This document shows, piece by piece, positions 1-5,759 of a stretch of DNA of 7,775 bases. Each line of letters begins with the position of its first letter. Positions within the stretch are counted from its first letter, which is position 1. The stretch covers positions 1-7,775 of the forward strand of contig JBFELU010000092.1 in assembly GCA_041551965.1 (NCBI GenBank), written 5' to 3'. This DNA comes from JBFELU01 sp041551965. GTDB lineage: Bacteria > Actinomycetota > Acidimicrobiia > Spongiisociales > UBA11373. The notes below the pieces were generated by a model that saw only the letters and a list, made by a program, of their open reading frames with translations, searched no databases and was not told the DNA's origin. The position numbers and the translations under genes were made by a program.

Positions 1-915
1 GAGCGGCTCCGCGGCGAAGGAGTCGACGCCGTGGTCCTCGATGCGGGAATGCTGCGGGACCGTTTCCCCGGGCTCTCCGCCTGTGGGGTGCCGTTCGACC
101 TGAGCGGCGAGACCGAGCACGAGTGCGCCGACCACGACGCGTTCATCTTCGAAGACGAGGGCGGCTATTTCGACCCGGTGGCGGCGTGCGGCGACCTGGT
201 CGACGCGGCCCGCAACGCAGGTGTGGAGATCTCCTTTCGCTCCGAGGTGACGGCTATCGCCCGGAAGGGTGATCGGGTCGTCGGCATCGAGCTGGCCGAC
301 GGAACCGCCATCTCGGCGGAGACGGTCGTCAACGCCGCCGGACCATGGTGCAACCGGATCAACGCCATGGCCGGTCTCGAGCTTTCCTGGGAGCTCGTTC
401 CCACCCGGGTCCAGGTCATGTACCGGGAGCTGCCGCCGGAGGTGCCCCGACCGATTCCCGTCGTCGCCGATTCGGTCAGCGGTATCTACCTACGCCCCGA
501 GAGCGCCGATCAGCAGTTGGTGGTGGGTTCGGTGCTCGAGGAGGACGAGCGGGAGGAGACCGACCCCGACACCTACAACCCGAACGCAGATCGGGTCTTC
601 CTCGACACCAAGATCCACGCCCTCCACCATCGGCTCCCCGATCTCCCCCATCGGGGCCTGCTGAGCGGCATCGCCGGGCTCTACACGGTGAACCGGGTCG
701 ACGTCCACCCGTTGCTCGGCCCGACCGCTCTCGACGGCTACGCCGTCATCAACGGCTTCTCGGGCCACGGGTTCAAGGAGAGCTTGATGTGCGCCGGGAT
801 GCTGGCAACGATCCTCACGGGTGAAACGTTTGCGGACGACGCCGACGTGCCGCTCGATTTCTTCTCCGTCGAGCGCGAGCCGCTCGTGGTCAAGGAGAAG
901 AACGTACTCGCCTAG
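1..915 (+). CDS. FAD-dependent oxidoreductase, DAO family (C-terminal part; 5' end outside window)
   Basis: The reading frame is open from base 1 to a TAG at 913-915, giving 304 residues. The true start and the N-terminal Rossmann dinucleotide motif (GxGxxG) lie upstream of the window, so the ATG at 49 and the GTG at 31 are not credible starts. Family hallmarks are visible. FDPVAACGDLVDAARNAGV (window residues 57-75) is the usual stretch before the substrate domain. NAAGPWCNRI (111-120) is the conserved second FAD-binding strand. GIYLRPE (161-167) and NGFSGHGFKES (251-261) match the C-terminal FAD/substrate region of sarcosine oxidase beta, glycine oxidase and related amino-acid dehydrogenases. 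Such enzymes oxidise the C-N bond of an amino or imino acid, passing electrons to oxygen or a quinone. The exact substrate cannot be read from this fragment. It is convergent with a probable ketimine reductase, so a role in cyclic imino acid metabolism is plausible but inferred. Confidence 0.5.
   Translation, partial: ERLRGEGVDAVVLDAGMLRDRFPGLSACGVPFDLSGETEHECADHDAFIFEDEGGYFDPVAACGDLVDAARNAGVEISFRSEVTAIARKGDRVVGIELADGTAISAETVVNAAGPWCNRINAMAGLELSWELVPTRVQVMYRELPPEVPRPIPVVADSVSGIYLRPESADQQLVVGSVLEEDEREETDPDTYNPNADRVFLDTKIHALHHRLPDLPHRGLLSGIAGLYTVNRVDVHPLLGPTALDGYAVINGFSGHGFKESLMCAGMLATILTGETFADDADVPLDFFSVEREPLVVKEKNVLA
912..915. other. Shared CTAG palindrome forming both convergent stop codons
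   Basis: The plus-strand oxidoreductase ends with TAG at 913-915 and the minus-strand reductase ends with TAG at 914-912. Both stops come from one CTAG palindrome, a 4-nt tail-to-tail overlap. No terminator hairpin with a T-run is visible on either side, so the two transcripts must overlap into each other's coding sequence. Confidence 0.9.
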
Positions 916-1781
916 TCGATCACCGTTCCCAGCCCGAGTCGCTCCGCGTTGCGCACAGCGGCCACACCGGCGGCCACGTCCTGACTGGAGATCCCCACCG
1001 ACTTGAAGAACGTGACGTCGTGGCCCGAGGGCCGAACTCGCTCTTCCAGGAGGTCGGCCACGGTGGCATCGGGCGTGCGCCCGACACGGAGCAGATCGCC
1101 GGCTTCGAGCGCGGCCGCTTCGCGATCGTCGACGACCACGAAGGCGCGCCGCACCAGGTCGGCGGGGACTTCACACATTTCCGGCGTGAAGGCACCGACG
1201 GCATTGACGTGGGTCCCCGGACGCACCGCGTCGGCGGAGAACAGCGGCTCGGTCGCGGGAGTGGCGGTGGAGACGACATCCGCTTCGGCGACCGCCGCGT
1301 CGGGATGATCCACGGCGATCCCCCCCACCCGGGCCGCCAGATCCTCGGCCCGATCGGGGGTCCGACTCCACACCATGATCCTCTCGATGGGGCGCACCGC
1401 ACGAACGGCCTCGACCTGGTCCACCGCCATCGCCCCCGCCCCCAGCATGGCCAGTGACGACGCCTCCGGCCGGGCCAGGAGACGGGTCGCCAGGCCGGCC
1501 CCGGCCCCGGTGCGGATGGCGGTCAGCGTGGGTCCGTCGATCAGCCCGAGCGGACTTCCATCGGGGTCGAACACCACCACGATGCCGACCGGGTTGCCCG
1601 GCACCGTGGACACGACCTTGATGCCGGCATTCGGCCCAACGGCCCCCGGCATGAAGAGCGACGGGCCCACGAGGACCCGCGGCGGGGTGGATCGGTCGTC
1701 GCCGAAGGCGGCCTCCATCGCGAGGATGGCATCGGCCATCGGAAGGGCGTCTCGGGTGGCGGCGGCATCGAGGTAACGCAC
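912..1781 (-). CDS. Ornithine cyclodeaminase/mu-crystallin family reductase (probable delta1-pyrroline-2-carboxylate or ketimine reductase)
   Basis: A 289-residue protein starting at GTG 1781. I prefer this start over the upstream in-frame ATG at 1889 because a GAGGA ribosome binding site sits 7 nt before it, the protein then opens with RYLDAAATRDAL as in the family, and the longer form would run deep into the upstream gene. Visible family motifs are GIKVVSTVPGN (residues 53-63, substrate-side lysine), TAIRTGAGAG (87-96, arginine binding the substrate carboxylate), GAGAMA (114-119, NAD(P)-binding turn), HVNAVGAFTPEMCEV (191-205) and FFKSVGISSQD (258-268). True ornithine cyclodeaminases carry a catalytic Asp after the NAVG motif; here that position is Phe198, as in the mu-crystallin/ketimine-reductase branch. 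This argues for NAD(P)H-dependent reduction of a cyclic imine such as delta1-pyrroline-2-carboxylate to L-proline. Co-location with aconitase X supports that reaction. Family call is secure; substrate is inferred, and alanine dehydrogenase-like activity remains possible. Confidence 0.88.
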   Translation of the reverse strand: MRYLDAAATRDALPMADAILAMEAAFGDDRSTPPRVLVGPSLFMPGAVGPNAGIKVVSTVPGNPVGIVVVFDPDGSPLGLIDGPTLTAIRTGAGAGLATRLLARPEASSLAMLGAGAMAVDQVEAVRAVRPIERIMVWSRTPDRAEDLAARVGGIAVDHPDAAVAEADVVSTATPATEPLFSADAVRPGTHVNAVGAFTPEMCEVPADLVRRAFVVVDDREAAALEAGDLLRVGRTPDATVADLLEERVRPSGHDVTFFKSVGISSQDVAAGVAAVRNAERLGLGTVID

Positions 1782-1788
1782 TTCTCGA

Positions 1789-1793
1789 TCCTC
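1789..1793 (-). promoter_or_regulatory. Ribosome binding site overlapping the upstream stop codon
   Basis: On the minus strand GAGGA overlaps the TGA stop of the CBS-BON gene (1794-1792) and lies 7 nt before the GTG at 1781. It decides the start of the reductase gene and implies translational coupling to the CBS-BON gene. Confidence 0.75.
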
Positions 1794-2487
1794 AGCGCTC
1801 GGCGCCTTCCTGATTGAAGCCGGGCCACTGATCTTCGGGAACGTCGTCGTCGACCTTCCACCTGAGGCGGTTTTCGACTCGAAGGACACCGTCGAGATGA
1901 GCCACGATCTCGGCCAGGGCCTCGGCCTCCGAGCGAGTTTCCACTTCGCCCTCGAGGCCCACGACCCCTCCGTTGGACGTCACCGTGACGGCGCCGGGCT
2001 CCACGATGATCACGCGATTGGCGAGGAGGGTCTCGACGTCGGCGACGATGCTGACGTCTTCGCGCACGAACGACTTGACGACGTCGGCCCGGCTGACGAT
2101 GCCGACCAGCTTCCCGGTCCGATCCACCACCGGGAGACGCTTCACTTTGTGACGAAGCATCGCGTGGGCCACCGCCGCCACGGTGTCGGTCTCATGAACC
2201 GTCTCGACACTCCTCGCCATCACATCACCGACGCGCTCCGCCGACCCGAGGGCCGAGTGCTCCCTCCCCAGCAGAGCGGCCAGGATCCGATGCCGACCAG
2301 AATCTCCCCGTTCCGCTTCGGCGGCGACGAAGTCGGCTTCGGTGATGATGCCCACCAGCCGTCCTTCGTCATCGGTGACGGGCAACCCGCTCACACCCTG
2401 ATCCAGCAACAAGGCGGCGGCGTCCCGCAGGCTCGTGTCGGGGGCCACCGTGGCCGGATCACGCGTCATCACGTCAGCTACAAACAT
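1792..2487 (-). CDS. Tandem CBS domain protein with C-terminal BON domain
   Basis: A 231-residue cytoplasmic protein with no signal peptide or membrane segment. The ATG at 2487 is chosen over one 33 nt upstream because it has a GGAGGA site just before it and gives the classic opening MFVADVMTRDPATVAPD. Domains in order: CBS1 (about 2-53, ending GRLVGIITEADF), a linker with RHRILAALLG (65-74), CBS2 (about 83-137, DVMARSVETV to KLVGIVSRADVV), and a BON domain (about 145-211, with GGVVGLEGEVETRSEAEAL and the GVLRVENRLRW ending). The tail to 231 is acidic and Trp/Asn-containing. Paired CBS domains usually bind adenine nucleotides. BON domains are thought to bind lipid or act in protein assembly. 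It has no catalytic domain, so a sensor or regulator role is likely. It lies between the aconitase X and reductase genes, 57 nt after the former and 10 nt before the latter. Its partner is unknown. Confidence 0.9.
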   Translation of the reverse strand: MFVADVMTRDPATVAPDTSLRDAAALLLDQGVSGLPVTDDEGRLVGIITEADFVAAEAERGDSGRHRILAALLGREHSALGSAERVGDVMARSVETVHETDTVAAVAHAMLRHKVKRLPVVDRTGKLVGIVSRADVVKSFVREDVSIVADVETLLANRVIIVEPGAVTVTSNGGVVGLEGEVETRSEAEALAEIVAHLDGVLRVENRLRWKVDDDVPEDQWPGFNQEGAER

Positions 2488-2544
2488 CCATTCCTCCGTT
2501 CTCGTTTGCCAGTACACCACACCCCTGCGACCAACGTCCCCGGT
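2488..2544 (-). other. 57-nt intergenic gap, largest in the operon
   Basis: This gap between the aconitase X small subunit and the CBS-BON gene is the only place inside the operon with room for a promoter. I looked for -35/-10 hexamers and a terminator hairpin and saw neither clearly, apart from the ribosome binding site. An internal promoter cannot be excluded by eye. Confidence 0.5.
2492..2497 (-). promoter_or_regulatory. Strong ribosome binding site for the CBS-BON gene
   Basis: GGAGGA on the minus strand, with the GGAGG core 5 nt before the ATG at 2487. It settles this start against the upstream in-frame ATG at 2520. It is one of the clearest Shine-Dalgarno sites in the window, suggesting the gene is translated independently rather than by coupling to the gene before it. 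Confidence 0.75.
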
Positions 2545-2949
2545 TCATCCCACGGTCACCTCACTCCCGTCGATGGCAATCGCCCTGCCCTCGACGATCC
2601 CCCCGAAGGTCTCGGCGTCCACGACGACCACCGGGCAGGTCACCCCGTAGAGGATCTCGGCGGCCAGCGCTCCGAGCATCACGATCTCATCGGAGTGTTG
2701 GAGCACGATTCCCGCGGGGCCGACGCCGAGACGGATGGCCTCCGCCAGCACACTCGCCGACGAGCTGGAACCCCTCCCTGCCGGCATCACCAGGATTCGG
2801 CCGCCGATCTCCTCACCGCGCTGCGGATGGCGATGATCGATGATGACACCGCTCTCCGCGTCGACCCCACCCCAGAAGCTGAGCGGGGCCGCCAACACGA
2901 GCGCCCTGCCCACCCCGCGACCCTCGAGCAGCACCCGGATCTCAGACAC
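2545..2949 (-). CDS. Aconitase X small subunit (swivel domain, DUF126 family)
   Basis: A 134-residue protein starting at GTG 2949, whose first 8 bases overlap the end of the large-subunit gene (GTGTCTGA). It matches the swivelling domain of the aconitase X family over its whole length. RGVGRALVLAAPLSFWGGVD (11-30) is the family opening. SGVIIDHRHPQRGEEIGGRIL (33-53) is the conserved core, and MPAGRGSSSSASVLAEAI (55-72) is the Gly-Ser-Ser region that faces the active site. HSDEIVMLGALAAEILYG (85-102) follows, then CPVVVVDAETFGGIVEGRAIAIDG (105-128). In the aconitase superfamily this domain closes over the Fe-containing active site of the large subunit, so the two should form one enzyme. In other bacteria it is fused to the large subunit; here it is a separate chain, as in the split type. 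The frame overlap suggests coupled translation at equal stoichiometry. Confidence 0.93.
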   Translation of the reverse strand: MSEIRVLLEGRGVGRALVLAAPLSFWGGVDAESGVIIDHRHPQRGEEIGGRILVMPAGRGSSSSASVLAEAIRLGVGPAGIVLQHSDEIVMLGALAAEILYGVTCPVVVVDAETFGGIVEGRAIAIDGSEVTVG

Positions 2950-4207
2950 CGGCCCACAGCCCCGAATCTCGGGTCACCGAACCGGCAACGGCGGATGCCA
3001 CGCACTCCTGGGCGCTGCCGAAGACGACGTCCACCCCCAGGTTGCTGGGCGCATAGAAGGCCCACTTGGCCGAATCGGTCATCACCGCTCCCCGCCGATT
3101 GCGGATGATCGGGGTGATGTAGGTGCAGGTGTCGGTGACGATGCGGGCCCCCGCCCCTTCGATCGCTTCGATCCACTCCGGAGAGACCGCCGCCAGGACG
3201 TCGCGTCCCGTCGACACGTACAGCTCGATCGCCGGATTCACCCGCCGTCCGGCAAGCAGCGTCGCGGTGCGCTCCAGTTCGGCCGCCGAATAGTGGGGCG
3301 TTCCGAGGCACACCGCCGATAGCCCCCCACCCGCCGTGGTGGAGAGATCGTCTCGCGCCGCCACGACCATCTCCGGCGACACGGCGACCACCTCACGGGG
3401 TCGCCGTCCCCCCAGGGCGGCCTCGGTGGTCGGCGCCTCGGGCGTCGAACCCACCACGTGCATCAGGCCCACCCCTCCCGACGAGGCGGCAGCGGCACCC
3501 ATGGCCTTGAGCAGGTCCTCTCCGAGATCGGGCGGCAGACCCTCGATCACGGGGATCCGGATCCCCGCCCGGTATCCGACGAGGTGGCCCAGCACCGGGT
3601 ACAGAACGTCACTCGCCGTCAGGTCGTCCGGCAGCGCCCCGATGCGGAAGAGGATCTCCCCATGACGGTTCTCGGCGAGGTGGAGCCCCGCCGCCGGGAC
3701 CCGGCCGGTGAGGGCGGCACAGATGTCGACGAAATCCCCGTAGCGGTGAGTCCGGGCGCCGAGCACCGAGTTGGCGAACACGATCGCATTGGATTCGGCC
3801 CAGGCGATCTGCTCCCCGAACGCCGGCCGGGCCGGAAGCTGGTACGGGGCGCAGGTCCAGGTCGGGGCGCACCCCATGCGCTCGTAGGCATCGGCGAGCC
3901 GGCGGGCCTGCTCGGCATGCGCGGCATCCCCGGCATAGAGGTCGGGGTGCAGGAGATCGAGCGACGTGACGTTCAGCGTGGTCGGCACCCGCACCCGTCC
4001 TCCGCCGTCGGCCAGCCGGAGGGCGAAGTCGAGGCCGGAACGACCGTGGTAGAGGCACGAGTCGATGTGGGCCGAGGTGACGTCGAGCAGCCGGTCGGCC
4101 GCCATGGCTCGGGCGAGCCGCACGATCACCGTCATCGCCAGGCGATCGGCCTCACCCGCTTCGCCGGCCAGCCGGGCCCGATCGTCCGGTGAGAGCTCGA
4201 GGGTCAC
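2942..4207 (-). CDS. Aconitase X catalytic (large) subunit, DUF521 family; probable cis-3-hydroxy-L-proline dehydratase
   Basis: A 421-residue protein from GTG 4207. The frame stays open far upstream opposite livF, but family similarity begins at VTLELSPDDRARLAGEAGEA, so the GTG is the sensible start. The ribosome binding site is poor. Landmarks: SAHIDSCLYHG (45-55), PTTLNVTSLDLLHP (75-88), GCAPTWTCAPYQLP (112-125), GEQIAWAESNAIVFANSVLGARTHRYGDFVDICAALTGRVP (131-171, the family signature; the part from NSVLGART to YGDF is most telling), SAVCLGTPHYS (297-307), IVTDTCTYITPII (356-368) and a C-terminal APSNLGVDVVFGSAQECV (386-403). Cys119, Cys300 and Cys361 are the likely iron or iron-sulphur ligands. 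Known bacterial members dehydrate cis-3-hydroxy-L-proline; archaeal ones dehydrate mevalonate 5-phosphate. The neighbouring reductase and transporter favour the former, though another hydroxylated imino acid is possible. Confidence 0.93.
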   Translation of the reverse strand: MTLELSPDDRARLAGEAGEADRLAMTVIVRLARAMAADRLLDVTSAHIDSCLYHGRSGLDFALRLADGGGRVRVPTTLNVTSLDLLHPDLYAGDAAHAEQARRLADAYERMGCAPTWTCAPYQLPARPAFGEQIAWAESNAIVFANSVLGARTHRYGDFVDICAALTGRVPAAGLHLAENRHGEILFRIGALPDDLTASDVLYPVLGHLVGYRAGIRIPVIEGLPPDLGEDLLKAMGAAAASSGGVGLMHVVGSTPEAPTTEAALGGRRPREVVAVSPEMVVAARDDLSTTAGGGLSAVCLGTPHYSAAELERTATLLAGRRVNPAIELYVSTGRDVLAAVSPEWIEAIEGAGARIVTDTCTYITPIIRNRRGAVMTDSAKWAFYAPSNLGVDVVFGSAQECVASAVAGSVTRDSGLWAGV

Positions 4208-4242
4208 GGGAACGTGCTCGAAGCCAGCCCCGCCACCCTTCA
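4204..4242 (-). other. livF/aconitase X junction with double stop
   Basis: After the livF TGA (4242-4240) the same frame continues for 11 codons to a second TGA (4206-4204). That second stop overlaps the GTG start of the aconitase X large subunit as GTGA. No clear ribosome binding site lies before the GTG. Confidence 0.6.
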
Positions 4243-4971
4243 GTCGACCTCGCCCAGGTAGGCCTGACGCATCTGGGGATTGGCCAGCAGACCCTCGGCG
4301 GTGTCGGCGAGCACGATCTGGCCGGTTTGGAGCACGTAGCCGCGATCGGCGATCGAGAGCGCCATGTTGGCGTTCTGCTCGACGACGAACACGGTGGTAC
4401 CGGCTTCGTTGATCTGCTCGATGATCTCGAAGTTCTGGGCCACGAGGACCGGGGCGAGACCCATCGACGGCTCGTCCATGAGGAGCACCTTGGGCTTCGC
4501 CATCAGCGCCCGGCCCACCGCCACCATCTGCTGCTCCCCACCCGAGAGAGTGCCCGCCTTCTGGTGCATGCGTTCCTTGACCCGAGGGAAGAGCTCGAAT
4601 ATCCGCTCGATATCGGCGTCGAGGTTCTGGCGATCCTTGCGCAAGTAGGCGCCGATCTCCAGGTTCTCCTTGACCGTCATCCGCTTGAAGAGCCTCCGGT
4701 TCTCGGGGACCATCGAAATGCCCCGCTCCACCCGCTCCGAAGTGGGCCGGCCGCTGATGACCCCACCGTCGAGGTAGACGGCGCCGGTGGTCGGCTCGAC
4801 CATGCCGAGGATCGTCTTCAGCGTGGTGGTCTTGCCCGAGGCGTTGCCGCCCAGCAGGCACACGATCTCCCCGGTGTGGATCTCGATATCGACGTCCTTG
4901 AGCATGTGCACCGGGCCGTAGTGGGTGTTGACACCGCGAAACTCGAGGACGGGGGTGCCGTTGCCGCTCAT
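4240..4971 (-). CDS. livF: Branched-chain amino acid-type ABC transporter ATP-binding protein LivF
   Basis: A 243-residue cytoplasmic ATPase, normal length for LivF. Visible elements: Walker A GGNASGKT (41-48; the usual form in this family is GRNGAGKT), the MVPENRRLFKRMTVKENLEIGAYL segment around the Q-loop (88-110), ABC signature LSGGEQQMVAVGRAL (142-156), Walker B KVLLMDEPSMGL (161-172) and the LivF-type VVEQNANMAL motif (196-205), followed by the C-terminal DRGYVLQTGQIVLADT. It pairs with LivG on the inner face of the membrane to power import through LivH/LivM. The ATG overlaps the livG stop as ATGA, so translation is coupled. The aconitase X large-subunit gene follows after 32 nt. Liv-family transporters carry many amino acids and amides, so the substrate must be judged from context; here a hydroxyproline-like compound is inferred. 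Confidence 0.96.
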   Translation of the reverse strand: MSGNGTPVLEFRGVNTHYGPVHMLKDVDIEIHTGEIVCLLGGNASGKTTTLKTILGMVEPTTGAVYLDGGVISGRPTSERVERGISMVPENRRLFKRMTVKENLEIGAYLRKDRQNLDADIERIFELFPRVKERMHQKAGTLSGGEQQMVAVGRALMAKPKVLLMDEPSMGLAPVLVAQNFEIIEQINEAGTTVFVVEQNANMALSIADRGYVLQTGQIVLADTAEGLLANPQMRQAYLGEVD

Positions 4972-5759
4972 GACCCGCTCTCTTCGGTGGCGGTCGTCCC
5001 CAGGTAGGCCTCGATGACCCGCTGGTCCTGGGAGACCTGGTCGTAGTGGCCTTCGGCGATCTTGCGCCCGTAGTCGAGCACCACCACCCGGTCCGAGACG
5101 CCGCGCACGACCCTCATGTCGTGCTCGATGACCACGATGGTGAAACCCTTGTCGTCGCGGAGCTTGCGGATCAGCCCGGTGAGTTCCCTGGTCTCGCGCG
5201 GGTTCATCCCGGCCGTCGGCTCGTCGAGCAACAGCACCACCGGCTGCGTCGCCATGGCCCGGGCGATCTCGAGGCGGCGCCGGTTGGCATACGACAGTGC
5301 ATACGCAGGCTGATCGAAGCGATACCCCACCAACCGGCTGCCGAAGAAGGACAGCACGTCCTTGGCCCGCTTCTCGATCTCGGCCTCTTCGTGGCGGAAT
5401 CCGGGCGTCCTCAGAATGGCGCCGATCGGCCCGGTACGGGTCCGGCAGTGCTGAGCGACCATGATGTTCTCCAGCACGGTCATGTTGCCGAAGAGGCGAA
5501 CGTTCTGGAAGGTCCGGGCGATGCCAAGCCGGGTGATGTCGCTCGGCGTGTATCCCACGATCGTTTCACCCTGAAAGAGAATGTCGCCCTCATCGGGGGT
5601 GAACATGCCCGAGATCACGTTGAAGAAGGTGGTCTTGCCGGCGCCGTTGGGTCCGATCACGCTGACGATCTCACCCTCGTCGATGGCGAAGTCCAGGTCG
5701 TCCAGAGCATGCAAGCCTCCGAAGAGCTTGGTGAGGCCGGCCGTCTCGAGGAGTGCCAT
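4968..5759 (-). CDS. livG: Branched-chain amino acid-type ABC transporter ATP-binding protein LivG
   Basis: A 263-residue ATPase of normal LivG length. Motifs in order: GLTKLFGGLHALDDLDF (8-24), Walker A GPNGAGKT (36-43), FQNVRLFGNMTVLENIM with the Q-loop glutamine (84-100), signature region LSYANRRRLEIARAMA (155-170), Walker B VVLLLDEPTAGMNP (174-187) and VIEHDMRVV with the switch histidine (210-218). The signature reads LSYAN where LivG proteins more often have LPYG or LSYG followed by an acidic or Gln residue; this is probably a lineage variant, since all other catalytic residues are intact. The start ATG at 5759 overlaps the livM stop as TGATG and has GGAGG 10 nt upstream. It forms the nucleotide-binding pair with LivF for the LivM-containing importer. 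Confidence 0.96.
   Translation of the reverse strand: MALLETAGLTKLFGGLHALDDLDFAIDEGEIVSVIGPNGAGKTTFFNVISGMFTPDEGDILFQGETIVGYTPSDITRLGIARTFQNVRLFGNMTVLENIMVAQHCRTRTGPIGAILRTPGFRHEEAEIEKRAKDVLSFFGSRLVGYRFDQPAYALSYANRRRLEIARAMATQPVVLLLDEPTAGMNPRETRELTGLIRKLRDDKGFTIVVIEHDMRVVRGVSDRVVVLDYGRKIAEGHYDQVSQDQRVIEAYLGTTATEESGS

Noticed and set aside
1782..1889. Longer N-terminus for the reductase from the ATG at 1889
   Set aside because: The extra 36 residues are translated from inside the CBS-BON gene and match nothing in the family, while the GTG at 1781 has a good ribosome binding site.
2500..2544. Possible internal promoter before the CBS-BON gene
   Set aside because: No -35/-10 pair with acceptable spacing could be recognised by eye, so it is noted only as a gap.
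1897..3108. A 403-codon plus-strand open frame
   Set aside because: It crosses antisense to three recognisable genes and has low-complexity His/Arg/Pro composition, so it is a shadow.
4208..4861. Upstream extension of the aconitase X frame as a 218-residue N-terminal fusion
   Set aside because: That part lies out of frame within livF, reads as Arg/Gly-rich shadow sequence, and family similarity begins exactly at the GTG at 4207.
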